From Bryobacterales bacterium (lineage in GTDB: Bacteria; Acidobacteriota; Terriglobia; Bryobacterales; Bryobacteraceae), in assembly GCA_016880505.1 (NCBI GenBank), contig JAEHDI010000022.1:1-7637 (forward strand): 7,637 bases of DNA. Direction: 5' to 3'. Below the pieces are notes generated by a model, which worked only from the letters and a program-made list of their open reading frames with translations, searched no databases and was not told the DNA's origin. A program made the translations under genes and the position numbers. This document shows, in pieces, positions 1-6,441 of the stretch. Positions within the stretch are counted from its first letter, which is position 1, and the number at the start of each line of letters is the position of its first letter.

Positions 1-275
1 ATCCGCTCATGGAACAGGCGGCCCCACCGCACGCGATAGACGGCATTCTTTGGTTCCCGCTCCACGGCCGCGCGGAAGGCATCATTCGCCTGCCGGTGCC
101 GTCCGAGCCCCCAGAAGCCTTCTGCGCGCAGATAGGCGTCCGGCGACGCCGTGAGCTTTTCGAAACACGCCGAGGCTTCCTGCAACCGCCCGTGATGCCG
201 GTGTCCGCGGCAGACATCGAGTGTCTGCGCCATTAACGGGACGGCCAACAGCAAGAGCAGGAAACCGCGAGTCAT
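1..275 (-). CDS. Secreted TPR-repeat protein (3' part beyond the left edge)
   Basis: The frame is open from the ATG at 275 to the window edge, giving 91 residues with no stop. It starts with a classical signal peptide (MTRG, then a run of Leu, Ala, Val and Pro ending near MAQ at about residue 17). Residues 20-91 form helix-turn-helix units of TPR character: a small-residue/aromatic pattern around EASACFEKL, then GFWGLGRHRQANDAFRAAVEREPKNA, whose ANDAFRAAVEREPKN part is close to the TPR helix B and turn consensus. The start is firm: the ATG overlaps the TGA of the upstream caspase-like gene (ATGA), and GGAGGAG lies 8 bases ahead. TPR proteins are protein-protein scaffolds; this one should be periplasmic. 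As last visible member of the envelope operon it is a candidate partner of the caspase-like or VWA protein, which is inference. Length and C-terminal domains cannot be seen. Confidence 0.8.
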   Translation of the reverse strand, partial: MTRGFLLLLLAVPLMAQTLDVCRGHRHHGRLQEASACFEKLTASPDAYLRAEGFWGLGRHRQANDAFRAAVEREPKNAVYRVRWGRLFHER

Positions 276-1195
276 CGGTCAATCTCCTCCTGCGTCCGGG
301 CAAGGTCGAGCAGCAGAGCGCCAAGCTGTTTGCGATAGTCGTCCGACGGCATGGCGGCTTTGCGGTACTTGAGGAGATCGATCTGCCGTTCGATCTCCTC
401 TCTCTGCGCTAGAAGTTCTCGTTTTTCCGGGCTGCCCGCCGCGGCCTGTGCGCTGCCGAAGCGGACCAGCGTGAACGCCCCCGCCAGTCTTCCCTGGCCG
501 TTTTCGGTAGATGGCGCGCGGACTCCCTGCCGTGCCCCAGTGTCGTCCAGCATCGCGTGCTCGGTGGCCAAACGTTTTTGCGAATCGTAGAACTCGACAG
601 TTTTGCTGTCCGCGTAGCGGAAGGCTTCCAGTGCGGACACCGACTCGTTCTTATCCGTATCCGCGGCGGCGTCGCGCAACGCCTCCACCCAATAGCGGGC
701 GAACACGGTCGCGTTCTTCTCCGTGCCGCTCTTTGTGGCGGTGATGACGACGCGGTTCTCCTTGCCTAGCGTGTCGAGGGCGCCCCCGCTGGCACTGGTC
801 ATGTTCACGACCAGTTGCCGCGAAGCCGGGACGCGGTCGAGCAGTCCCGCAAGCTCGATGGCCGATAGATCGGGACCCGGCAGGTTGAATTTGTAGTCGG
901 CGCCGTCGAACGTGCCGTGGCCGATCAGCATGACGACCAGCGCGTCATCGGGCCGGCAGTCCCGCGAGAAGGCTTCGAGCGCAGCACGGACACGCTCGCG
1001 GGTGGCCGCCGGACCGTAAAGCGTCTCGACGCGCGCCTCCCCACTGCTTTCCCGGAGAATTTTGTCGACGGTCTTCGCCAGTGAGACAAAGCGCTGCTCG
1101 TAGTCCGGCTCTCCGCCGAGCCCCGAAACAGTGAGATAGCACGTACCCGCCGGAAGCGAGAGGCTGGAGCACAGCAACAGCGCAGCGAGTCTCAT
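272..1195 (-). CDS. Secreted caspase/C13-fold protein with Ser in place of the catalytic Cys
   Basis: This is a 307-residue protein when started at the ATG at 1195, which overlaps the TGA of the VWA gene (ATGA) and follows a G-rich GGGGGGTGGT. A start at 1225 would prepend ten Ala/Gly/Pro residues and spoil the signal peptide. Residues 1-18 form a signal peptide. Residues 19-245 read as a caspase/legumain-like domain: YLTVSGLGG strand, ALVVMLIGHGTF strand with the catalytic-type His93, LVVNMTSASGG where a DACxSGG motif is expected, RVVITATKSG, then TVFARYWVEAL. Ser134 occupies the Cys position, so Cys-protease activity is doubtful. DTDKNESVSALE (179-190) matches a 12-residue EF-hand loop. Residues 256-307 are charged and heptad-like (EKRELLAQREEIERQIDLL), probably a coiled coil. 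It lies between a VWA membrane protein and a TPR protein. It is probably a periplasmic pseudo-protease or Ca2+-dependent binding module; a Ser-nucleophile hydrolase is the alternative. Confidence 0.78.
   Translation of the reverse strand: MRLAALLLCSSLSLPAGTCYLTVSGLGGEPDYEQRFVSLAKTVDKILRESSGEARVETLYGPAATRERVRAALEAFSRDCRPDDALVVMLIGHGTFDGADYKFNLPGPDLSAIELAGLLDRVPASRQLVVNMTSASGGALDTLGKENRVVITATKSGTEKNATVFARYWVEALRDAAADTDKNESVSALEAFRYADSKTVEFYDSQKRLATEHAMLDDTGARQGVRAPSTENGQGRLAGAFTLVRFGSAQAAAGSPEKRELLAQREEIERQIDLLKYRKAAMPSDDYRKQLGALLLDLARTQEEIDR
284..290 (-). promoter_or_regulatory. Shine-Dalgarno for the TPR gene inside the upstream gene
   Basis: Minus-strand GGAGGAG lies 8 bases before the ATG at 275, within the last codons of the caspase-like gene (the EEID residues). 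With the ATGA overlap it supports translational coupling of the two genes and fixes the TPR start. Confidence 0.75.
371..400. repeat. Perfect 11-bp inverted repeat, 8-nt loop, inside the caspase-like gene
   Basis: GAGGAGATCGA at 371-381 and its exact reverse complement at 390-400 flank the loop TCTGCCGT. It lies in the coiled-coil codons (EEIERQIDLL), about 100 bases upstream of the TPR start. The mRNA would form a strong hairpin. No U-tract follows on the minus strand, so it is not an intrinsic terminator. It may be a by-product of the Glu/Ile/Asp/Leu codon pattern. Confidence 0.6.
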
Positions 1196-3453
1196 ACCAC
1201 CCCCCAGCGGCGGCGCAGCAGCCACTCGGCGCTTTTGAGCGCGATCAGCGCGAGGAACAACGCCGGCATGTCCCAGAGATCGCGGGCTTCCCGCGTGGTA
1301 ATGCCGGCTTCGGAGTACGAGATTTCATCCGCCAGCTTCGCCGCATCCCGTGGGCGGTAGTAACGGCCGCCGGTCTCATCGGCGAGTTTCTCGAGCAGTT
1401 CGCGATTCTGCTCGGCCCGGAAATTCTCGGCGACGCCGTCTTCGCGGCGGAAGGCCATCACGTCACGCCCGAGTTCTTCCCCGTCCCTTGCCGCCGCCGC
1501 CTCCACAAGATAGGAACCCGGTTTCTCTGCAGCCCATTCGCCCTGGTACACGCCCGGCTCTCCCTGAGCCGGCGCGAGCGTCACACTCGCCGAAGCGCCG
1601 TCGGGCCCGAGGATGCGTGCTTCGACGCGGGCGTCTGCCGCCGGCGCGTATGCCTTGTCCCGTACTTCCGCCCGAAGAGGGATGCGGGCTTCGTCGGCTA
1701 TCACCTGGCGGGGCGTTGACACGGTGACTTGCGACGGCGATTCCCCCACCAGCCAGCGCAGCAACTGCTGCCAGAACATCTCGTGCGTGCGGTCGGTGTG
1801 TTCCTGGAGCATCTTCCAGCGCCAGCTTCCGCCGGTTGCCATCACCGCGGAGCGTCCCCGGCCAAAGTTCTGCGTCACCAGCAACGGCGACCGTTGCCTT
1901 CCACCCACGACCGACTCGGCCAGCACAAGCGCGCCAGGCTTCGCGCTGCCCGTCTCCTGGTAGTCGGCCAGCGCCGGCAATTTCTTCCACCGTTGCGCGT
2001 TCCGCTCGGGTTCCTCCTCCAGCCGGCAGATGAGGCTGTCGCGGCCGGCGGCGGTCAGTTCCACGGCCGCCGGATCGCGCCGAAACGTCCCCTTCCTTGT
2101 GGGGAGTACGACGGGGAGCAGGTCCGCCAACGGAGACTGCCCATAGCCGCCGTCGGCGAGCGCCGCTCTCCCTCCGAGAAAGAGAACGCCGCCGCCGCGC
2201 CGGTCGGCGAATTGCCGGACCAACTCCTGTTGGGCCGGGGTGAAGTAGCCTGCCTCGACATCGCCGATGATCAAACCCTGGAAGCGGAAGAGGACTTCGG
2301 CGGCCGTCGGAAAGCCGTCTTCGAATTCCTTCGGCTTGTCGACCCCCTGCACGTAGATCTTGTTCTGCGTGGTGCGCAGGATCGACGTGATCTGGAGACT
2401 GCGGTCCTCCTCGACTGCGCGGCGTATGAACTTCAGCTCCCAGCGCGGATCGCCCTCCAGATACAGGAGCCTCGGCCGGAAGGCTTCCACGTTGATCAGA
2501 CGAGCGACCGTGTTGTTGTTCAGGTTTTCCTCGCCGGCGAGCGGCGCGACCGCCACATCCAATCCGCGGGCCCCGGCAACGCCCGCATTGAAGTGAACCG
2601 TCTCGATCTGGGGCTCGCCCTCCGCGCCAAACACGATCTCGCGCGAGGCGAGCACCTTGCCGGCCTCGCTCACGGTCAACCGCGCCTTCTGCTGCGCGTA
2701 GCCGTGCTGCCTGAGCGTCACCTGCGCGCTGAGCCGGGAATCCGCCAGCGCCCGAGCGGGCACGGTGACGTCGCTAAGCTCCACATCACGTGCGAACTGC
2801 TCCCTTCCAAATCCGATCGCATGCACCGGGATGCGCCGCCGCCGGATCTCGGAGATCGTCTCCAGACCGATGCCACCGCTGTTGTCCGCGCCGTCGCTCA
2901 GCAGCACAACCGCGCCGATCGGCAATGCGGCGCTCTCGGCGGCAAGTTGTTTCAGTGAATCGCCGAGGTGCGTCGCCTGCGCCCCGGCGGTGACCTGACC
3001 GATCTCGCCGATCCTCTCCAGGCGCTCTCCGAAACGATACATCCGCACCTGGAACCGCTTCCGCAGTCCGGCGATCAGTCCCCCATTGAGCACCGCGGCG
3101 GCCTGCTCCCGGCGAGTGCCGCCATCCTCTCGCAGGGCCATGCTCCGTGAATCGTCCACCACAATCGCGACGATGTTCTGCTGCGGCTTGAGCGTCGCCA
3201 CGCTGATCGCCGGGTGCCACAAAAGCAAGAGCAGCAGGGCCGCCAGCGAACTCTGGAGCGCCCACACGGCCGCCGGACGCCAACCGGAAAGACCGGCAGC
3301 CAGCCTCTCGCGACGCCGCCAGATGAGCCATCCGAGCAGGCCTGACGCCATCGATACGGCCACGGCCAACACCCAGCCCGGATAACGCGATAGCAGCACA
3401 AAGCTCCCCTTTTCATACACCGTGGGGGAATACTTAAAGAAGAACTCGAACAT
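1192..3453 (-). CDS. Membrane-anchored VWA domain protein with GATase-like domain
   Basis: This is a 753-residue integral membrane protein. TM1 spans about 24-45 and TM2 about 61-86, followed by a VWA domain (about 93-225) with a complete MIDAS: D100-x-S102-x-S104, T161 and D187 (LLSDGAD), so metal-dependent ligand binding is expected. After a beta-rich segment (226-325) comes a glutamine-amidotransferase-like region (about 327-570; LLYLEGDPRWELKFI, GLIIGD, GGVLFLGGRAAL), which shows no nucleophile Cys at the elbow. Residues 575-670 look Ig-like and extracytoplasmic; 680-712 resemble the GGRYYRPRD segment usual in this family; TM3 is about 728-746, ending in RRRWGVV. This architecture is common in acidobacterial and planctomycete loci with DUF4159, MoxR and DUF58 genes; no MoxR or DUF58 gene lies in this window. 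The start at 3453 gives the MFEFFFKYSP opening typical of the family, though the ribosome site is weak. Most of the protein should face the periplasm. Confidence 0.85.
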   Translation of the reverse strand: MFEFFFKYSPTVYEKGSFVLLSRYPGWVLAVAVSMASGLLGWLIWRRRERLAAGLSGWRPAAVWALQSSLAALLLLLLWHPAISVATLKPQQNIVAIVVDDSRSMALREDGGTRREQAAAVLNGGLIAGLRKRFQVRMYRFGERLERIGEIGQVTAGAQATHLGDSLKQLAAESAALPIGAVVLLSDGADNSGGIGLETISEIRRRRIPVHAIGFGREQFARDVELSDVTVPARALADSRLSAQVTLRQHGYAQQKARLTVSEAGKVLASREIVFGAEGEPQIETVHFNAGVAGARGLDVAVAPLAGEENLNNNTVARLINVEAFRPRLLYLEGDPRWELKFIRRAVEEDRSLQITSILRTTQNKIYVQGVDKPKEFEDGFPTAAEVLFRFQGLIIGDVEAGYFTPAQQELVRQFADRRGGGVLFLGGRAALADGGYGQSPLADLLPVVLPTRKGTFRRDPAAVELTAAGRDSLICRLEEEPERNAQRWKKLPALADYQETGSAKPGALVLAESVVGGRQRSPLLVTQNFGRGRSAVMATGGSWRWKMLQEHTDRTHEMFWQQLLRWLVGESPSQVTVSTPRQVIADEARIPLRAEVRDKAYAPAADARVEARILGPDGASASVTLAPAQGEPGVYQGEWAAEKPGSYLVEAAAARDGEELGRDVMAFRREDGVAENFRAEQNRELLEKLADETGGRYYRPRDAAKLADEISYSEAGITTREARDLWDMPALFLALIALKSAEWLLRRRWGVV

Positions 3454-3480
3454 GTCGCGCTCGCCGATTCGGTTTTCTTG

Positions 3481-4287
3481 CTAGTGCGTCATCGAATAAA
3501 TGATGTAGTTGATCCCGACCCGGTAAGCGAGGGATGCATAGCGCTCCGGATACTGTGGCATGTCGGCCCACTCCCAGGCGTCGCCGAGGTCCATGTTGGC
3601 GCAAATGGCCACCATCAAGCGGCCTCGGTCGTCATAGATGCCCCGCCAGAGCGGCTCGACACCGTCCTGCTCATAGGTGACGCCCGTGCGGAACATGATG
3701 ATGCCTGGTACCTGAAACCGCTCGTCGAGATCGTACAGGACGTGGAAGATCGCATCGTCATTTCCAATGTCGACAACCGGCCGGTCCGGAAAAACCCGCC
3801 GGAGACTCGACATGAAGATGTCCCACTCCCACGTTCCGTGGAAGTCGTCGGTCATGAGAAAGCCGCCGCGAAGGAGGTACTCGCGAAGTTTCTTCGCGTG
3901 GGCGTCAGTCAGATCCCAGTGTCCCGTCTCCACCGCGTATACGAACGGGTAGTTGAAGATATCGTCGGATTCAAGGTCGACCACCTGCTCGACCGAGCGC
4001 GTGTGTATCCGCGTGAGCCGCCTGACGCCTTGGACGAACTGCCGGTCGGCCTTCGGATAGTCGGTCGTCCACGAGCCGCGAAAGCCCCAATAGCCGCCGG
4101 ATCGTATCGAATTGTAACGGAGGCGCGCGAAGGCGAATTCGGTTTTCTCGTTGGCGTCAGGGGGAATCGGGGCGGGATTGTCTTCCTCCCGAAGGAAGTA
4201 GCGCAACTTGCTCTCTTGCAGCGCCAGCGCCGCGCACACAGCGGCCAGAAGGAGTAACACCACCGGCGTGAATGTCCGAGCACGCAT
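3481..4287 (-). CDS. DUF4159 domain protein, exported
   Basis: From the ATG at 4287 the protein has 268 residues: a signal peptide or N-terminal anchor (MRAR, hydrophobic 7-23), then one DUF4159 domain. Visible signatures are FAFARLRYNS (51-60), WTTDYPKADRQF (73-84), PFVYAVETGHWDL (114-126), LREYLLRGGFLMTDDFHG (134-151), GDAWEWADMPQYPE (235-248) and a C-terminal GINYIIYSMTH. I recall the family as related in fold to GATase/ThuA-like Rossmann domains; its biochemical role is unknown. The frame stays open upstream to 4710, but those residues overlap the UroD-like gene antisense-free on the same strand and lack sense, whereas 4287 gives a clean signal peptide behind a GGGGGG tract. It is first in the envelope operon, with 27 bases before the VWA start. 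In related loci DUF4159 genes accompany VWA and MoxR genes, which suggests an envelope complex (inference). Confidence 0.85.
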   Translation of the reverse strand: MRARTFTPVVLLLLAAVCAALALQESKLRYFLREEDNPAPIPPDANEKTEFAFARLRYNSIRSGGYWGFRGSWTTDYPKADRQFVQGVRRLTRIHTRSVEQVVDLESDDIFNYPFVYAVETGHWDLTDAHAKKLREYLLRGGFLMTDDFHGTWEWDIFMSSLRRVFPDRPVVDIGNDDAIFHVLYDLDERFQVPGIIMFRTGVTYEQDGVEPLWRGIYDDRGRLMVAICANMDLGDAWEWADMPQYPERYASLAYRVGINYIIYSMTH

Positions 4288-4301
4288 CGGGCCCCCCGCA
4301 G

Positions 4302-4325
4302 ATGAATCCAGAATAGCAGATTCAT
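4302..4325. repeat. 7-bp inverted repeat ahead of the envelope operon, operator candidate
   Basis: ATGAATC (4302-4308) and its exact reverse complement GATTCAT (4319-4325) flank ten bases in the 62-base gap between the UroD-like stop and the DUF4159 start. The ten bases between the arms hold a minus-strand extended -10 sequence. The arms are AT-rich and no T-run follows, so an operator is more likely than a terminator. Confidence 0.4.
4310..4318 (-). promoter_or_regulatory. Possible extended -10 promoter for the DUF4159-VWA operon
   Basis: The minus strand reads TGCTATTCT, which is a TGn extended -10 followed by TATTCT (4 of 6 to TATAAT). It would start transcription near 4303, about 16 bases ahead of the DUF4159 ATG. 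No good -35 is seen, which extended -10 promoters tolerate. It is tentative. Confidence 0.3.
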
Positions 4326-4349
4326 GAACACCGGCACTCAGTAAAGCGC

Positions 4350-5519
4350 TCAGCTCAGGTCGGGCAGATCGTACTCGCCGAGTTGAAGCGGATAGCGCCC
4401 GCGCTCGCGAACGAGATCGACGACGTACTCGTAGTTCGCGGCGCTGACGTTGCCCGGCACCGAGTGGTCGGACTGGAAGATGTAGCCGCCGCCCTTCGCC
4501 GCATTGAGCTTGGTCAGGACTGCCCGCTCCAGTTCCTCGCGGCTGCCGTTCGCCCAGAGCAGCACGTCCATGTTCCCGCAGAAGCCGATGCGATGCCCGT
4601 AGCGCCGGCGCAGATCGACGACATCCAGTCCCGCCTTGGCTTCGAGCGGGTTGTAGGCGTCCACGCCGATCTCGATGAAGTCCGCGAAGATGCGATTGAC
4701 GTTTCCGCACCCGTGATAAATGACAGGCAGGCCGTTCGCGTGGCAGGCGTCGATGATCGCCTTCACACCAGGCTTGAAATGCTTGCGCCAGTACTCAGGC
4801 GAGAAGAACGTTCCTTTCTTGTAGGCTACGTCGCCCCAGATCACCATGCCGTCGAGCATCCCGCCGGCGGCTTTGATCTGCGCGTTCGCGAGTTCGAGCG
4901 AGAACGCGTTGATCCGCTCGAGGAAACGGGCTACTTCATCCGGGTACTCGCCGATCCAGAGCATCACATTCTCCGAGCCGATGATGCGCCAGAGCGTTTC
5001 GTGTCCCTCGCAGACGCTTCCGTAGACGGGGAAATCGGGATGAAGCGTACTCACGGTGTCGATCCACGGCGCGAGGTCGCGCGCGAAGCCGTCGCCGACG
5101 CCGGCAATCTGGTTGTCGCCCCCTCGGAAAAAGCGGCGCTCATCCCACGGGTCGTCGAAAGAGAACGCCCGCATCTTCTCGATGCTGTCGGTCTCGAATC
5201 GCAGGAACGCCGGCATGGGAGCATCAAACCGCTTCCGGATCACGGCGCCGAAGCCGGTCCGCACAACGACCTCTTCGTCGGTTTCGGAAACCATGTCGAA
5301 TGGCCGGATTTGCGGATCCATGTTGGGGATGGTGACCTGCCAGTCGAGGTCGTAGTAGCGGTAGATGTCCGCGTCCGCCGCGAGGCCCAGCTCTTCTCTC
5401 CATCGCCTGAGGAAGCTCCCCCAGAAGAAGTCGCTGACCGGGACGCGGTCCGGCTCCTCATGCCGCAGGGCCTTGTTCATCCGCTCGAGCTTGGCGAGGC
5501 AATTGGGGGTGCGGGACAT
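4350..5519 (-). CDS. Uroporphyrinogen-decarboxylase-superfamily protein (MtaA/CmuA-like), not HemE
   Basis: This is a 389-residue single-domain TIM barrel of the URO-D superfamily. Family marks are the N-terminal EEPDRVPV, GSVCEGHETLWRIIG, then MVIWGDVAYKKGTFFSPEYWRKHFKPGVKAII, VIYHGCGNV, DAYNPLEAKAGLDV, IGFCGNMD and a terminal IFQSDHSVPGNVSAANY. His269-Gly-Cys271 matches the HxC zinc motif of methylcobamide:CoM methyltransferases (MtaA/CmuA). The haem enzyme's MRQAGRYLPE signature is missing, so coproporphyrinogen synthesis is unlikely. A final Cys ligand typical of MtaA is not evident. I chose the ATG at 5519 over the one at 5525 because GGTGA lies 7 bases ahead of it but only 1 base from the other. 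It follows the sugar isomerase gene by 43 bases. Such paralogues are numerous in Acidobacteria, Planctomycetes and Verrucomicrobia, often beside sugar-catabolic genes; the reaction is unknown. No corrinoid protein is encoded here. Confidence 0.82.
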   Translation of the reverse strand: MSRTPNCLAKLERMNKALRHEEPDRVPVSDFFWGSFLRRWREELGLAADADIYRYYDLDWQVTIPNMDPQIRPFDMVSETDEEVVVRTGFGAVIRKRFDAPMPAFLRFETDSIEKMRAFSFDDPWDERRFFRGGDNQIAGVGDGFARDLAPWIDTVSTLHPDFPVYGSVCEGHETLWRIIGSENVMLWIGEYPDEVARFLERINAFSLELANAQIKAAGGMLDGMVIWGDVAYKKGTFFSPEYWRKHFKPGVKAIIDACHANGLPVIYHGCGNVNRIFADFIEIGVDAYNPLEAKAGLDVVDLRRRYGHRIGFCGNMDVLLWANGSREELERAVLTKLNAAKGGGYIFQSDHSVPGNVSAANYEYVVDLVRERGRYPLQLGEYDLPDLS

Positions 5520-5525
5520 GAGCAT

Positions 5526-5531
5526 CTCACC
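5526..5531 (-). promoter_or_regulatory. Shine-Dalgarno deciding the UroD-like start
   Basis: Minus-strand GGTGAG touches the ATG at 5525 but stands 6-7 bases ahead of the ATG at 5519. The spacing favours the second ATG and a protein shorter by two residues. Confidence 0.55.
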
Positions 5532-5562
5532 GTGGGTTTCCCTGCCGAGGGGCAGGCCGAGG

Positions 5563-6423
5563 CTATGCCGCCGCGAGGTGCTTCATGTTCCAGCCGCAGA
5601 TGGTGCTGCCCTGGAGCTTGTCGCCCGCGGGACCGGCCCAGTGGGTCTCGAGGCTGACGTAACCGCGGTAGCCGTCTGCCAGCAGCGCTGCAATCTGTCC
5701 CTTCCAGTCGATACCACAGGCGCCGAGCGGCCCCCACTCGGGCTTGTGCCCCTTCATGTAGCAGTCCTTGGCGTGGACATGCGCGACCCGGTTCGCCGGC
5801 AACAAACGGTAGCCGTCCGGGAACGGCACCTCGCCGGAGACCAGCGCGTTGGCGGGATCCCAGACCAGCTTCAAGTTTGGATGATCCACAGCCCTCAGCG
5901 CCGCCGCGGCCTCCGCGCCCGTCGCGAGGTTGCAGGCGTGCTCGTTCTCGAGCCCGATGATGAGGTCCTCCTTGGATGCCTTCTCCGCCAGTTCGCCGAG
6001 CGCCGTGACGATCCGGTCGAAACACTTTAGCGGCTCGACCGTCCGCCAGTAAGAGAACACGCGGATGATCTTCGCCCCCGTCCGGTGCGCGATCTCGAAG
6101 GCGTGAGCAGCGAGTCGGGGTTGGTCCTCGAAGGTGTGCTTCGAGGCGAAGATGTCATGCTGGAAACGGCTGTCAATCTCCGGTGAGTCGGGCAGCACGC
6201 ACTTGAGCAGCGGTGAAGCAATCGACATCACCTGAAAGCCCTTGCCGTCGAGAATCTGTTTCGCCCGGTCGAGTTCGGCGTCCGTGAGGTCCATGATGTT
6301 CTTGCCCCACAAAACGCGCAACTCCGCGCCGGTCATGCCGATTTTCGACATGGCGTCCAAGGCGACTTCCAGATCGGGCGAAAACTCGTCAGTGATGGCG
6401 GCGATGGGCAGTTTCAGGTCCAT
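5563..6423 (-). CDS. Sugar phosphate isomerase/epimerase (xylose isomerase-like TIM barrel)
   Basis: From the ATG at 6423 the protein has 286 residues and fills one AP-endonuclease-2/xylose-isomerase-like TIM barrel. It begins with the family pattern LPIAAITDEFSPDLEVALDAMSKIGMTGAELR. The four usual metal ligands are identifiable: Glu159 (IIGLENEH), Asp189 (LVWDPANA), His217 (VAHVHAKD, with His215 nearby) and Glu259 (YVSLETHW). It has no signal peptide, so it is cytosolic. The frame stays open up to 6609, but that stretch overlaps the GyrI-like gene and resembles no family member. The chosen start has no Shine-Dalgarno; the bases just ahead (CACAATCGACGT) recur upstream of the GyrI-like gene. 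The substrate cannot be told from sequence; keto-sugar epimerase, inosose or hydroxypyruvate isomerase-type activities are all possible. Tight spacing to the UroD-like gene suggests a shared pathway. Confidence 0.85.
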   Translation of the reverse strand: MDLKLPIAAITDEFSPDLEVALDAMSKIGMTGAELRVLWGKNIMDLTDAELDRAKQILDGKGFQVMSIASPLLKCVLPDSPEIDSRFQHDIFASKHTFEDQPRLAAHAFEIAHRTGAKIIRVFSYWRTVEPLKCFDRIVTALGELAEKASKEDLIIGLENEHACNLATGAEAAAALRAVDHPNLKLVWDPANALVSGEVPFPDGYRLLPANRVAHVHAKDCYMKGHKPEWGPLGACGIDWKGQIAALLADGYRGYVSLETHWAGPAGDKLQGSTICGWNMKHLAAA

Positions 6424-6441
6424 ACGTCGATTGTGGCATAG
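6423..6441. repeat. 19-bp motif, copy 1 (17/19 match to 6969-6987)
   Basis: TACGTCGATTGTG (13 bases identical) followed by GCATAG; in copy 2 the tail reads CCACAG. On the minus strand this copy ends on the A of the isomerase ATG. The other copy lies 37 bases upstream of the GyrI-like start. A pair of this quality could arise by chance in 7.6 kb; the interest comes from both copies lying upstream of minus-strand genes. Confidence 0.4.

Noticed and set aside
1196..1225. Earlier start for the caspase-like protein
   Set aside because: The ten extra residues (Ala/Gly/Pro) overlap the VWA C terminus, and the ATGA overlap at 1195 fits both signal peptide and coupling better.
1729..2958. Long plus-strand open frame (409 codons) opposite the VWA gene
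   Set aside because: It is rich in Arg/Pro/Leu with no domain pattern and lies antisense to a convincing MIDAS-bearing protein; high GC leaves such frames open.
3882..3898. Hairpin CGCGAAG-ttt-CTTCGCG inside DUF4159
   Set aside because: It is a 7-bp stem explained by the AKKLRE codons, with no regulatory context and no T-run.
3467..4148. 12-base repeat ATTCGGTTTTCT at 3467-3478 and 4137-4148
   Set aside because: One copy is coding and one intergenic; a 12-mer pair is expected by chance in a window of this size.
3478..4257. Plus-strand open frame opposite DUF4159
   Set aside because: Shadow of the DUF4159 gene; composition (RVGRPRAAKAP, many Val/Asp) shows no family resemblance.
4288..4710. 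N-terminal extension of the DUF4159 protein
   Set aside because: It overlaps the UroD-like coding region on the same strand in another frame, is Arg-rich, and hides a clean signal peptide starting at 4287.
4350..5519. Annotation as haem-pathway HemE
   Set aside because: The MRQAGRYLPE substrate-binding signature is absent and the HxC motif points to the methyltransferase-like branch.
4383..5657. Long plus-strand open frame (424 codons) opposite the UroD-like gene
   Set aside because: It mirrors the minus-strand codons of a recognisable family member and spans two genes on the other strand; no recognisable protein features.
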